From Lysobacter sp. (GTDB lineage: Bacteria; Pseudomonadota; Gammaproteobacteria; Xanthomonadales; Xanthomonadaceae), in contig JABFRN010000001.1 of assembly GCA_013141175.1 (NCBI GenBank), positions 3,926,001 through 3,990,000 on the forward strand: a stretch of 64,000 bases of DNA, given 5' to 3'. Numbering within the stretch: the stretch's first letter is position 1; each line of letters starts with the position of its first letter. The position numbers and the translations under genes are program-made. The notes beneath the pieces are model-generated. The model was given only the letters and a program-made list of their open reading frames with translations, did not search any database and was not told the DNA's origin. Positions 34,636-43,489 of the stretch are shown piece by piece.

Positions 34636-36078
34636 GTGCCCGCGAGCTTCCTGTTCTACGATCTCGAAACCTTCGGCACCGATCCGCGCCGGAGCCGGAT
34701 CGCGCAGTTCGCGGCGATCCGTACCGATGCGGATCTGAATCCGGTCGACGAGCCCTGGGATTTCCTCGTCAAACCGGCCGACGATCTGCTGCCCTCGCCC
34801 ATCGCGACCCTGATCACCGGCATCATCCCGCAGCATGCGCAACGCGATGGCGTGAGCGAAGCGGACGCCTTCGCCCGGATCTTCGAAGCGATGTCGACGC
34901 CAGAAACCTGCACGCTCGGTTACAACTCGCTGCGCTTCGACGATGAATTCGTGCGCTACGGTCTGTTCCGGAATTTCCACGATCCCTACGAACGCGAATG
35001 GCGCGCCGGCAATTCGCGCTGGGATCTGCTCGACGTGATGCGGCTGGCGCATGCGCTGCGCCCGGAGGGCATCGTCTGGCCACTGCGCGAAGACCGCGCG
35101 CCATCGTTCAAGCTGGAACATCTCGCCGCCGCGAACGGCGTGCGCGAAGGCGATGCGCACGAAGCGCTGTCCGATGTCCGCGCATTGATCGGCATGGCGC
35201 GCAAGCTGAAGACCGCGCAGCCGAAGCTCTGGGACTACACCCTGAAACTGCGCGACAAGAAGTTCGCCGGGCGCATGCTGGACACCGTGGCGATGACGCC
35301 GGTGCTGCATGTCTCGCAGCGTTTCCCCGCATCGCGGCTGTGCGCTGCAGCGGTCGTGCCGCTGGCCCGCCATCCGAAGATCGACAACCGCATCGTCGTC
35401 TTCGACCTGCACGAAGCGCCGGACGCGCTGCTCGCACTCGACGCCGACGAGATCGTCGACCGGCTGTACACGCCCGCCGCCGACCTGCCGCCGGGCGAAG
35501 CGCGGATTCCGCTGAAGGAAGTGCATCTCAACCGCAGCCCGATGCTGGTCGAATGGGCGCATCTGCGCGATGCGGACTTCGAACGCCTGCGGATCGATCC
35601 GGCGCTGGCCGAAGCGCGCGCCGAACAACTGCGCGATGCCGGCCCGGCGCTGGCCGAAAAAATCCGTCGCATCTATGCCGCGCGCACGCCGCCGGAGACC
35701 CTGGACGTGGACGGCTCACTCTACGATGGCTTTCTGCAGGATGGCGACAAGCGCAAGTTCGCCGAAGTGCGCAGCACGCCGCCGACCACGCTGGCGCAGC
35801 GCGATTTCGCATTCAAGGACGCGCGACTGCCGGAGCTGCTGTTCCGCTATCGCGCGCGCAACTGGCCCGAGACCCTGTCGATGGCCGACGCGCAGCGCTG
35901 GAACGATTACCGCCGCACCCGCCTCACCGAGGATCGCGGCCTGTCCGAATTCACCTTCGACACCCATCGCGCCGAAATCGCGGCACTGCGTCTTGCGCAT
36001 GCCGACGACGGCCGCGCGCAGGCGCTGCTCGATCAACTGCAAGCCTGGGCGCACGATCTGGAGACCGGACTCGCATGA
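34636..36078 (+). CDS. sbcB: Exodeoxyribonuclease I
   Basis: The 480-aa DEDDh nuclease degrades single-stranded DNA 3' to 5'. FLFYDLETFGTDPRRSRIAQ holds the first Asp and Glu, LGYNSLRFDDEFVRYGLFRN the middle Asp, and GDAHEALSDVRALI the last His and Asp. The SH3-like and C-terminal helical domains follow. A GTG start immediately after the kmo stop is used; the reading VPASFLFYDLE matches the family opening. It is read through from the kynurenine operon, but the function is unrelated. Confidence 0.96.
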   Translation: MPASFLFYDLETFGTDPRRSRIAQFAAIRTDADLNPVDEPWDFLVKPADDLLPSPIATLITGIIPQHAQRDGVSEADAFARIFEAMSTPETCTLGYNSLRFDDEFVRYGLFRNFHDPYEREWRAGNSRWDLLDVMRLAHALRPEGIVWPLREDRAPSFKLEHLAAANGVREGDAHEALSDVRALIGMARKLKTAQPKLWDYTLKLRDKKFAGRMLDTVAMTPVLHVSQRFPASRLCAAAVVPLARHPKIDNRIVVFDLHEAPDALLALDADEIVDRLYTPAADLPPGEARIPLKEVHLNRSPMLVEWAHLRDADFERLRIDPALAEARAEQLRDAGPALAEKIRRIYAARTPPETLDVDGSLYDGFLQDGDKRKFAEVRSTPPTTLAQRDFAFKDARLPELLFRYRARNWPETLSMADAQRWNDYRRTRLTEDRGLSEFTFDTHRAEIAALRLAHADDGRAQALLDQLQAWAHDLETGLA

Positions 36079-36761
36079 GCAGTTATTTCTCGGAACGCAG
36101 CTTCAAGTTCATGCGCGGCCTCGCCCGCCACAACGATCGCGCATGGTTCCACGCGCACAAGCAGGACTACGAGCAATACGTGCGCGCACCGTTCCTCGCG
36201 CTGATCACCGATCTGCAGCCCGCATTGCTGGAAGTGAGCGAACACTATCGCGCCGACCCGAAGACCGTCGGCGGCTCGCTGTTCCGGATCCATCGCGACA
36301 CCCGTTTCTCCGGCGACAAGGCGCCGTACAAACTCTGGCAGGGCGCGCGCCTGTTCCATGCACGCAGCCGCGAAGTGGAAGCGCCATCGTTCTACCTCCA
36401 TCTGCAGCCGGGCAACTGCTTCGTCGGCGCGGGCCTGTGGCACCCGGAACCCGAAACCCTGCGCCGCATCCGCCAGTTCATCGTCGACAACCCCGGCAGT
36501 TGGGCCGCCGCCGCGCACGCGAAACCATTCCGCAAACGCTTCGATCTGGACGACAGCGACATGCTGGTCCGCCCCCCGCGCGGCTACCCCGCCGACTTCA
36601 TCCATCTCGACGATCTGCGCCGCAAGAACCACGTCGCGATGCGGATGATCGACGACGCAACGATGACCGGCCCGCGCCTGCTGTCCACGCTCACGAAAGA
36701 CCTGCAGCAGCTCGGGCCGTTCATGGATTATCTCTGCGCCGCGCTGGATCTCGAGTTCTGA
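36075..36761 (+). CDS. DUF2461 family protein
   Basis: The 228-aa protein matches the TIGR02453/DUF2461 family: FMRGLARHNDRAWFHAHKQD, SLFRIHRDTRFSGDKAPYKL, SFYLHLQPGNCFVGAGLWHP and FKKR-like FRKRFDLDDSD. Members are common in bacteria and fungi but lack an assigned function. The ATG overlaps the sbcB stop (ATGA), so it is coupled to the exonuclease. Confidence 0.92.
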   Translation: MSSYFSERSFKFMRGLARHNDRAWFHAHKQDYEQYVRAPFLALITDLQPALLEVSEHYRADPKTVGGSLFRIHRDTRFSGDKAPYKLWQGARLFHARSREVEAPSFYLHLQPGNCFVGAGLWHPEPETLRRIRQFIVDNPGSWAAAAHAKPFRKRFDLDDSDMLVRPPRGYPADFIHLDDLRRKNHVAMRMIDDATMTGPRLLSTLTKDLQQLGPFMDYLCAALDLEF

Positions 36762-37110
36762 AGGTTGTTTGTAACCTGCGCCTGATCCTTGAGGCCCACC
36801 TGATCAGCAAAACAACATAGACAACAGCATGATCCCTCCGCTGTCCCTCTCCCCACAGGCGGGGAGAAGGGCAATCGCTGCAAGCGGGGAGAAGGAATTA
36901 TCGGGAGGTGTGGCGATCGTTCGTCATGGATCTTGTATCGGACTGCCAAACCCGTCTCGTTTTGCCGCAATGCGTCATGACAGTGTCAATACGCCCCCGT
37001 ATCCTCGTTCGTGATGCCATGCCGTGGGGACTGGCAGATCATCAAAGGATCAGCGCGGCGCATCGCCACGCTTTCATGGAACAGGAAACAAATAAAGAGG
37101 GGTTCTTATC
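36762..37110. other. Non-coding gap with a hairpin and a short palindrome
   Basis: No gene is supported in these 349 bp. A hairpin CTCCCC-ACAGG-CGGGGAG lies near 36850, and TGACAGTGTCA near 36977-36987 is a perfect 5-bp-arm palindrome upstream of the secreted hydrolase gene. The A-rich stretch ACAAATAAAGAGGGG near 37090 supplies the ribosome-binding site of that gene. Confidence 0.5.
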
Positions 37111-37968
37111 GTGCGTAAATACCTCTGCGGGCTTCTGCTCGCTCTGGCGGCGCCGTGTGCGCTCGCCAATACCGGTGTGGCTTTCGTCCACGGCACCGGT
37201 GCCCAAACCAACGCTTACAACGACTACTGGCAACCGGCGATGGTGGACTCGGTCCGCGGCGGCTTGCCGAATCCGGCCAACTACGTCGTCATCAACTGCG
37301 ACTTCGGCCAGTACTGGTGGGACAGCCGCGCTGCGGGTTGCCTGGCAGGACAGTTGACCACCTTCATCAACACCAAGGGCATCACCCGTCTGATCGTCAT
37401 CACCCACTCCAACGGCGGCAACGTCATGCGGTGGATCCTGTCGAATCCGACCTACGACAGCCGTTACCCGAACATCATCAGCAAGACCGTTCGCGTCAAT
37501 GCGCTGGCGCCATCGTCGACCGGTACGCCTTTGGCGGACGCGGTGATGAACGGTACCGTGTTCGAAGCAGCGCTCGGTTGGCTGCTCGGTTACCAGAACG
37601 ACGGCGTCCGCCAGCAGCAGCAGAGCTGGATGGTCTTCTACAACAGCAATTATCTCTACGGCACCAGCGGGCGTCCGGCGCTGCCGAAAACCTTCCGCAG
37701 CGTGGTCGGCACCGACGTCGATTCGTCCCCGTTCGATGGCGACAGTTATTGCGGCGGCTACAGCCTCAACGTCGGTCTGGAAATCACCCAGAACTGGCTC
37801 GCCAGCTGTTCCGACGGCTTCCTGAATTGCACGAGCCAGGCCGGCGCCGGATCGGTCTGGTTCTACGACACCTCGCGGATGGCCGGCGGCGAACCGCTGT
37901 CGCACAACCAGAGCCGCCGGGCCTGCTTCGGCCTGAACAATATTCTCCGCACCGATGCGGGCCAGTGA
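37111..37968 (+). CDS. Secreted alpha/beta hydrolase (lipase/esterase-like)
   Basis: The 285-aa protein has a signal peptide (VRKYLCGLLLALAAPCALA, cleavage before NTG). VAFVHGTGAQTNAY is the oxyanion region, and LIVITHSNGGNVMRWILSNP holds the nucleophile elbow, H-S-N-G-G instead of GxSxG. Several cysteines (NCDFGQ, GCLAG, SYCGGY, SCSDGFLNC, RACFG) suggest disulfides outside the cytosol. GTG 37111 is the start, with GAGGGG 9-10 nt upstream. It is followed 10 bp later by a DUF4785 protein, so the pair is likely cotranscribed. Substrate unknown. Confidence 0.85.
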   Translation: MRKYLCGLLLALAAPCALANTGVAFVHGTGAQTNAYNDYWQPAMVDSVRGGLPNPANYVVINCDFGQYWWDSRAAGCLAGQLTTFINTKGITRLIVITHSNGGNVMRWILSNPTYDSRYPNIISKTVRVNALAPSSTGTPLADAVMNGTVFEAALGWLLGYQNDGVRQQQQSWMVFYNSNYLYGTSGRPALPKTFRSVVGTDVDSSPFDGDSYCGGYSLNVGLEITQNWLASCSDGFLNCTSQAGAGSVWFYDTSRMAGGEPLSHNQSRRACFGLNNILRTDAGQ

Positions 37969-37978
37969 GGACAACGCC

Positions 37979-39142
37979 ATGAGACTCTCCATCGCTATCG
38001 CTCTCGCGCTGCTCTCCTTCTCCGCCACCGCCGCGCAACCGCTGCGGACCGCCGGTGCCAAGGATCAGGCTCCCTCCCGTCTTGTCGCCCTGCCCGCACC
38101 GTCGGCCCAGATCGAACGCGCCCCGGTGTCGTTCGCCTGGAAACTGGACCCGACCCAGGCGCTTGCCGCAACCATGCCTTACGTCGCGCAAAGCCGCGAG
38201 TACTGGCAGACCGTCGACGCCGCCGAACTCGATCGCGGCGTGCAGCTGAAGATGTCCGCCCCGGGCAGCCTGATCCGCATCAGCCCGACCCGGGGCGCGC
38301 GCGCGCTGCGCACCGAAGAGCTGCAGATCAACGACAGCCAGGGTGCGGCGAAGGTGCAGAACATCGCATCGGCCAAGCAGCTCGTCGACGCCGGTATGGA
38401 CGTGCAGACCGGCACCGTGATCGCCAAGCTGGGCGACCAGGAAGGCGCCGACACCTACACCATCCGAGTGCCGAAGGCCCAGGGCCAGTACCTCGTGCAT
38501 GTGTTCGAGCCGCAAAGCTCCGACGTCCTGCGCGCCGGTACCGACCGCAGCCACGCCCTCGCCGGTTCCAGCCTGCGTTTCGACGTGGACTTCAGCCGCG
38601 CAGGCAAGCTGTCCTCGGCCCTGCAGGCCGATGCCATGCTGGTCGCGCCGGATGGCCGCAGCTGGCCGGTGGCGCTCGCCTCGAACGGCAGTGGCCTGTC
38701 GGCCAACGTGAAGCTGCCGGCGAACGTCGGCAACGCGCCCGGACTGTGGGAAATGCAGGTGTTCGCCAACGCCGATGGCATCCAGCGCGACGCGCGTACC
38801 GCGTTCGCGGTGGCCGCGCCGACCGCCCGCTTCAACGGGGTGTTCGCGTTCAATGCCAAGACCATGCGCATGGCACTGCCGGTGCAGACCGGCTCCACCG
38901 GTCGCTACGAGGCACGCGGCACGCTGTTCGCCACCGCCGCCGATGGCGTGATGCGTCCGGTCTCCGAGGCGCACAGCGCGGCGTGGATGAAGCGCGGCAA
39001 CGGCATGCTGGTCCTGCAGTTCGATCGTGCCCACCTGCCGCAGGGCTACGGTGCGCCGTTCGAAGTGCGTCAGCTGGAACTCAACGACCAGTCGCGCATG
39101 GCGCCGCTGGAGAGCCGCGAACGCGCGGGCATCGCTCGCTGA
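37979..39142 (+). CDS. Secreted DUF4785 domain protein
   Basis: The 387-aa protein has a signal peptide (MRLSIAIALALLSFSATAAQ). Its middle part fits DUF4785: LKMSAPGSLIRISPTRGARA, YTIRVPKAQGQYLVHVFEPQ. Ig-like beta domains follow (LRFDVDFSRAGKL, LVAPDGRSWPVAL, LWEMQVFANADGIQRDARTA). The family is known from Xanthomonadaceae and Legionella without assigned function. Its tight spacing behind the secreted hydrolase suggests they act together, perhaps as enzyme and partner. A strong terminator follows. Confidence 0.85.
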   Translation: MRLSIAIALALLSFSATAAQPLRTAGAKDQAPSRLVALPAPSAQIERAPVSFAWKLDPTQALAATMPYVAQSREYWQTVDAAELDRGVQLKMSAPGSLIRISPTRGARALRTEELQINDSQGAAKVQNIASAKQLVDAGMDVQTGTVIAKLGDQEGADTYTIRVPKAQGQYLVHVFEPQSSDVLRAGTDRSHALAGSSLRFDVDFSRAGKLSSALQADAMLVAPDGRSWPVALASNGSGLSANVKLPANVGNAPGLWEMQVFANADGIQRDARTAFAVAAPTARFNGVFAFNAKTMRMALPVQTGSTGRYEARGTLFATAADGVMRPVSEAHSAAWMKRGNGMLVLQFDRAHLPQGYGAPFEVRQLELNDQSRMAPLESRERAGIAR

Positions 39143-39170
39143 GTGCTGTCGTTCCATCGTTTGAAACCGA

Positions 39171-39198
39171 CAAGGGGCCGGAAGGCCCCTTGTTTTTT
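39171..39198 (+). terminator. Rho-independent terminator after the DUF4785 gene
   Basis: CAAGGGGCC and GGCCCCTTG form a 9-bp stem with a GGAA-type loop, followed by TTTTTT on the plus strand. Confidence 0.93.
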
Positions 39199-39236
39199 GG
39201 GCGAATGCCGCAGCAGGCTTGCAACGACAGCAGACG

Positions 39237-40157
39237 CTATTCGTTCACCACGCCGTGCGGCACATGCCCCGCCGCCACATGCTCGCGCGCCGAATCGATG
39301 TTGTGCTGCGAATCGTCGAAGAAGATGTCCGCGCCGAACGCCTGCAGGAACGGGCCCTTGGCACGGCCGCCGAGAAACAGCGCCTCGTCGAGGCGGATGC
39401 CCCACTCGCGCAGCGTGCGGATCACGCGTTCGTGCGCGGGTGCGGAGCGTGCGGTCACCAACGCGGTGCGGATCGGACAGGCCTCGATCGGATACGCCGC
39501 CTGCAATCGATGCAATGCGTCGAGGAAGACGCGGAACGGCCCCCCGGGCAGCGGCTCGTGCGCGCGCTCGCGTTCGTGGCGCGCGAACGCTTCCAGCCCG
39601 TCTTCGCGCGACACCCGTTCGCTCTGGTCGTCGAACAGCACCGCATCGCCATCGAACGCGATCCGGATCTGCTCACGCTGCGGACCATCGACGACCGGCT
39701 GAACCGCCTGCGCCGGCAGCAGCGTCGCCGCAGCGATACCGTGCTCCAGCGCGCGGCGGACGGCTTCGGCATCGGCCGACAGGAACAGGTGCGCACCGAA
39801 GGGTTTGATGTACGGCCAGGTCGGGGCGCCGGACGTGAACGTGGCGCGGCTGATGGCCAGGCCGTGATGCTGGATCGAATTGAAGACGCGCAGACCGGTG
39901 TCCGAGGAATTGCGCGACAGCAGGATCACTTCGACGCGCGGCGTGCCCGCCGGGGCGTCCGCATTCAGCGCCAGCAGCTTGCGCACCAGCGGGAAGGCGA
40001 TGCCGGGTGGCAACAGCTCATCCTCATGGCTGCGCTGGTAGGCGGCGAAGGCATCGACGCCTTCGCGCTCGAACAGCGCGTGGCTTTCCTCCAGATCGAA
40101 CAATGCCCGGGAGGAGATGGCGATGACGAGGGGCTGGATGAGTTCTGGAGTTTGCAT
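39237..40157 (-). CDS. 5'-nucleotidase
   Basis: The 306-aa protein belongs to the cytosolic 5'-nucleotidase-like family PF06189: VIAISSRALFDLEESHALFE at the N-terminus, RVEVILLSRNSSDTGLRVFN, and FTSGAPTWPYIKPFGAHLFL. IRIAFDGDAVLFDDQSERVS and DIFFDDSQHNI carry the HAD-like Asp residues. It should dephosphorylate nucleoside monophosphates. ATG 40157 (MQTPEL) is chosen over one five codons upstream. It converges with the DUF4785 gene across the terminator. Confidence 0.93.
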   Translation of the reverse strand: MQTPELIQPLVIAISSRALFDLEESHALFEREGVDAFAAYQRSHEDELLPPGIAFPLVRKLLALNADAPAGTPRVEVILLSRNSSDTGLRVFNSIQHHGLAISRATFTSGAPTWPYIKPFGAHLFLSADAEAVRRALEHGIAAATLLPAQAVQPVVDGPQREQIRIAFDGDAVLFDDQSERVSREDGLEAFARHERERAHEPLPGGPFRVFLDALHRLQAAYPIEACPIRTALVTARSAPAHERVIRTLREWGIRLDEALFLGGRAKGPFLQAFGADIFFDDSQHNIDSAREHVAAGHVPHGVVNE

Positions 40158-40215
40158 GCGATCAGTGTGCAACGAAACGGTCTCAGCCGCAGCGACGGCG
40201 CATCGACAGGACGGA

Positions 40216-41745
40216 TCAATTGGCCAGATGCCGCGCCTGACGCGAGGGGGTGGCGCTTTTCTTGCGCGGGACCGGCACGGGCCGCACCGCGTCCGCGTCT
40301 TCGAACGCCAGCCGCGAACGACCGCCCTGACCGCGATAGTCGTCGATCAGCGCGCGGTTCGCGATCCCTGCCTCGATGCCGCCATCGGCGATCAGGAACG
40401 CCTGCAGCGCATGCACCAGCCGCTCGTGCGCGATCGCATGGGTCTGCCCGGTGCGTGCGTACAGCCAATCGCTGAAGGCCAGGAAGCGCTGGAACGGAGC
40501 GTCGCCGAGCAGCAGCGCCAAGGTGCGCGGCAGACGTCCGGAATTCGCGACCATGTCCCAGTACCGGGAGAAGCGCGACAGCCGCTGCATCGTGGCGAAA
40601 TCGATGAGGTCGGTGCTGAGGATGTTGTACGGCGGATCGGGATTGAAACGCAGATCGTGCGCCTGCGCATGCCGGGCGATCGGCGCGCCGCGCAGGCGCT
40701 TGAGGATGCCGAACTGGATTTCGTGCGGCGCCAGCGCCACCAGCCGGTCGAATCCGCGCGCGAAGCTTTCCACGCTTTCCCCGGGCAGGCCGGCGATCAG
40801 GTCCACGTGCAGATGCGCCTTCGACTGCGCGCGCAGCCAGCGCAGATTCGCAGCCGCCTTCTCGTCGTTCTGGCGGCGCGAGATGCGGGTCTGCACCTCG
40901 GGATCGAACGTCTGGATACCGATCTCGAACTGCAGCGTGCCCTGTGGAAACCGCACGATCGCATCCTTGAGCCGGTCCGGCAGGTGATCGGGAATCAGCT
41001 CGAAATGCACGAACGGCGGATCGTCCGCAGCGGCATCGATCTTGCGCAGGAAGAAGTCGAGGATCGCGAGCGAGGTATCGACCTTGAGATTGAAGGTGCG
41101 GTCGACGAATTTGAACTGGCGCACGCCGCGCGCGTACAGCGTTTCCAGCGACTCGAGAAAAGGGTCAAGCGCGAACGGCCATGCGGTCTTGTCCAGCGCC
41201 GACAGGCAGAACTCGCATTTGAAGGGACAGCCGCGCGAGGCTTCGACATAGAGATGTCGCTGGCGCACGTCCTCGTCGGTGTATTCCGCGTACGGCAGCA
41301 CCAGATCCTTCAACTCGGCCTGCACGCCGGGAATGATCCGGGTCGGCGGCGTTTCGCCGCGCAGCAATGTCTCGGCGAGCCATGCGAAGGTCACATCGCC
41401 CCACCCGGTGATGACGTAATCGGCGAGCGCGCAGATCCGCTGTTCGCCCACCTCGTGACTGACTTCCGGGCCACCGAGCACGATGATGAGGTCGGGCGCG
41501 ACCGTCTTCAGCTGCGCCACGAGCCGCGTGCTTTCCTCGACGTTCCAGATGTAGACGCCCAGCCCGAGGATGCGCGGGCGGCGGGCGAGGATCTTCTCGA
41601 CGATCTCCTCGGTCTTCTGCCCGATCACGAACTCCAGAATCTCCGAACGCTCGCGCAGGTCGCCAAGATTCGCGCGCAGATAGCGCAGGCCTAGCGAGGC
41701 ATGCGAATAGCGGGCGTTGAGCGTGGAGAGCAGGATGTCGGTCAT
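40216..41745 (-). CDS. B12-binding domain radical SAM protein (DUF4080)
   Basis: The 509-aa protein has an N-terminal cobalamin-binding-like Rossmann domain (LLSTLNARYSHASLGLRYLR, ILGLGVYIWNVEES, LIIVLGGPEVSHE). A radical SAM domain with the cluster motif CPFKCEFC in YVEASRGCPFKCEFCLSALD follows, then the C-terminal DUF4080 region. GLPGES and FGILKRLRGAPI fit the radical SAM barrel. The target is unknown; such enzymes often methylate or rearrange unreactive carbons. No substrate hint comes from its neighbours. Confidence 0.94.
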   Translation of the reverse strand: MTDILLSTLNARYSHASLGLRYLRANLGDLRERSEILEFVIGQKTEEIVEKILARRPRILGLGVYIWNVEESTRLVAQLKTVAPDLIIVLGGPEVSHEVGEQRICALADYVITGWGDVTFAWLAETLLRGETPPTRIIPGVQAELKDLVLPYAEYTDEDVRQRHLYVEASRGCPFKCEFCLSALDKTAWPFALDPFLESLETLYARGVRQFKFVDRTFNLKVDTSLAILDFFLRKIDAAADDPPFVHFELIPDHLPDRLKDAIVRFPQGTLQFEIGIQTFDPEVQTRISRRQNDEKAAANLRWLRAQSKAHLHVDLIAGLPGESVESFARGFDRLVALAPHEIQFGILKRLRGAPIARHAQAHDLRFNPDPPYNILSTDLIDFATMQRLSRFSRYWDMVANSGRLPRTLALLLGDAPFQRFLAFSDWLYARTGQTHAIAHERLVHALQAFLIADGGIEAGIANRALIDDYRGQGGRSRLAFEDADAVRPVPVPRKKSATPSRQARHLAN

Positions 41746-41831
41746 TGGGAGAGTATATCGCCCGACGGGTCCGGGGACGCGCCATGGAACAAACGTCTTG
41801 GGCGTGGCTACCGAAGGCGATCAGCCGATGA

Positions 41832-42140
41832 TCAAGACGCGCGCTCGCGGCCTATCATCAGATGGGAATCTCGGCGGATTTTTACGAAAAGCACCGCAGT
41901 GAAAATAGCGAATTGCATCAACATGAAAACAAAAACAGTCCTGATTGCCTCTACCATTTCGCGCGTCATTTCTTCAATTCTTTGCGCGATCAATACCCTA
42001 TCCTCTGGAGAGGATACAAGCGAATTCTCCAGATCCCTCTTCGGGTTATAAATATGACTCGGAATAAAAAGAATCAGAAGGTGGATGTTTACCAGAAGCA
42101 CAAAACACCAGATAAAAATCCAAATTTTATTTTTTCTCAT
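41832..42140 (-). CDS. Small two-helix membrane protein in the RHS accessory region
   Basis: The 102-aa product begins MRKNKIWIFIWCFVLLVNIH with a hydrophobic N-terminal segment. An acidic middle part (SSPEDRVLIAQRIEEMTREM) and a second segment (IRTVFVFMLMQFAIFTAVLF) follow. Base composition is much lower in GC than the core genome. It is the last of a string of small exported or membrane genes behind the RHS gene and could be an immunity-type or decayed accessory gene. No family recognised; the start lacks a strong Shine-Dalgarno. Confidence 0.55.
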   Translation of the reverse strand: MRKNKIWIFIWCFVLLVNIHLLILFIPSHIYNPKRDLENSLVSSPEDRVLIAQRIEEMTREMVEAIRTVFVFMLMQFAIFTAVLFVKIRRDSHLMIGRERAS

Positions 42141-42250
42141 TGCGGCATCTCGCTGAATTTCATTGCAAATACACTAACCGGGGAAACATTCAAGGCCAAA
42201 CGGGCCAATGAAGTTGATCGCCCCCCGCATACCTATGGATGTTTTTCAGA

Positions 42251-42652
42251 TCATTTTGGTGTATTTTCTCGACATACATTGATCGCACCATCGTCGTCAA
42301 TGATCTCGACAACTACGCCTGATGGCGATACATAGACTTTGCCTTTAGGAGCCAGTTCTGCATACCTGAGGCAAACGATGATCTTCTTCCCCTGCACGCC
42401 AAAATACGTCACTTTATCTTTAACGTCATCGACATAGTCATCCGCCTTCGCAAACTGTATGGTCTTTACTACTTTGTTGCTCGCATCCGATATCACTCGG
42501 ATATTGCCATCCGCTGCCTCCCAATCAGCAGATGCAGTAATGTCTACACGAGTATCTTGGTTGACCACACTCATTAGGGTAGTCGTTGTCCTTGGCGAGC
42601 AACTTGCCAGCCACAACGCGACAAAAATGATTGGTAGCGACCGGATCTTCAT
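42251..42652 (-). CDS. Predicted lipoprotein, possible immunity protein
   Basis: The 133-aa product has a lipobox (MKIRSLPIIFVALWLASCSP, Cys18), so it should be anchored to a membrane and face the periplasm. The mature part is a small beta-rich domain (TRVDITASADWEAADGNIRV, GKKIIVCLRYAELAPKGKVY). Its ATG overlaps the stop of the orphan tip-like gene upstream (ATGA), the usual toxin-immunity arrangement. No family recognised. Confidence 0.7.
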   Translation of the reverse strand: MKIRSLPIIFVALWLASCSPRTTTTLMSVVNQDTRVDITASADWEAADGNIRVISDASNKVVKTIQFAKADDYVDDVKDKVTYFGVQGKKIIVCLRYAELAPKGKVYVSPSGVVVEIIDDDGAINVCRENTPK

Positions 42653-43014
42653 TGCGCACACAAAATTGATGCTACAAGGTCAGAAAGCTCTTTTCCCAGT
42701 TGATCCTTTTCGCAACCTGATTCGCGCTCTGCAAGAGCCATTGCGAGCTTCATTGCCGCCCCTACTTTTGCGCCGGCAATGTTGCCATTAATCTCTGTAT
42801 TTCTCTGGGACCAGTTGCCTTTTGTAAACCCTTGTTGAACGTCTTTGAGAGTCCCCAAAAATGCGACGGCGGGATCGCCAGTCATAAGATAGCCGCCAGC
42901 TGCTGCATATACATGGCGACCGACAGCGACGCCCTGACCATTTCCAACCAGCGATTCTTTAAAGCCACCCGCACTGGACAGGGGCACGCGCTTACCCCAC
43001 GCATCGTTATGCAT
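42649..43014 (-). CDS. Orphan RHS-tip-like protein
   Basis: The frame gives 121 aa with no signal peptide: GKRVPLSSAGGFKESLVGNG, AAAGGYLMTGDPAVAFLGTL, NWSQRNTEINGNIAGAKVGA. It lacks any RHS core or start-proximal domain. It lies on the same strand some 480 bp behind the full-length RHS gene and is coupled to a lipoprotein gene by a 4-bp overlap. Displaced C-terminal tips with their immunity genes are typical of polymorphic toxin loci, and this is the reading I favour. No catalytic motif is recognised, and an ordinary small protein remains possible. Confidence 0.55.
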   Translation of the reverse strand: MHNDAWGKRVPLSSAGGFKESLVGNGQGVAVGRHVYAAAGGYLMTGDPAVAFLGTLKDVQQGFTKGNWSQRNTEINGNIAGAKVGAAMKLAMALAERESGCEKDQLGKELSDLVASILCAQ

Positions 43015-43029
43015 CTGGTTCCCTAGCCT

Positions 43030-43146
43030 CGTAGGGCGTAACCGCCGAAGGCGATTACGCCATTACGACACACCTGCTGCATCGAATCCCAGTCATGCCA
43101 GACACCGGAAAGACGGTGTAATCCGCTTCGCGGGTTACACTCTACG
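43030..43146. repeat. Two related palindromic repeats in the RHS accessory region
   Basis: One unit (43030-43067) is built around GGCGTAACC-GCCGAAGGCG-ATTACGCC. The other (43112-43146) is built around GGTGTAATCCGCTTCGCGGG with TTACAC. Both are flanked by TACG-type ends. They belong to the common GTAGGGCGTAAT palindrome type found between genes. They separate the RHS/lipoprotein pair from the orphan-tip pair and may have served as recombination points. Confidence 0.7.
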
Positions 43147-43179
43147 AAATGCGCTGTACGGCCGTTGGCGAGGCTTCAA

Positions 43180-43479
43180 TCATTGCATCTTCTCGTGAGC
43201 TTGTGCCATGCACCGGCTCATCGCTAATTCCGTATCCGCAGATGTAATGCACTTAAAATCCTCACGCGTATACGAATGCCCAGATACACAACTCGCAACG
43301 GCTTGATTTGGTGGGTCCCCTGCAGTGGGATTTGGTGAGCTGCTTTCCAACAATGAGTTCTTGAATGCCAGCTCACGATCAACTATCAACTGACACTGCT
43401 TCGCCGATAAGCCCTCTCTACTGCAGCTCACCAGCGCGCAGAGTATGCTCAGAAGAAAGATCGCAATACCTTTAGTCAT
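43180..43479 (-). CDS. Predicted lipoprotein, candidate immunity to the RHS tip
   Basis: The 99-aa product has a lipoprotein signal (MTKGIAIFLLSILCALVSCS, Cys19). Its small mature domain has several cysteines (KQCQLI, VASCVSG, FKCITS, SRCMAQ), suggesting disulfides in the periplasm. AGGAG precedes the ATG, which lies 10 bp after the RHS stop, so the two are cotranscribed. An immunity protein placed directly behind a toxic RHS tip is the rule in such loci. A secreted zinc protease would need a periplasmic inhibitor, which fits a lipoprotein. No family is recognised. Confidence 0.75.
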   Translation of the reverse strand: MTKGIAIFLLSILCALVSCSREGLSAKQCQLIVDRELAFKNSLLESSSPNPTAGDPPNQAVASCVSGHSYTREDFKCITSADTELAMSRCMAQAHEKMQ

Positions 43480-43489
43480 TGAAAAGCTC

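Noticed and set aside
32995-35628. 877-codon open frame on the minus strand
   Set aside because: It is antisense to kynU, kmo and sbcB, which have full motifs; the sequence has the composition typical of antisense frames in high-GC DNA.
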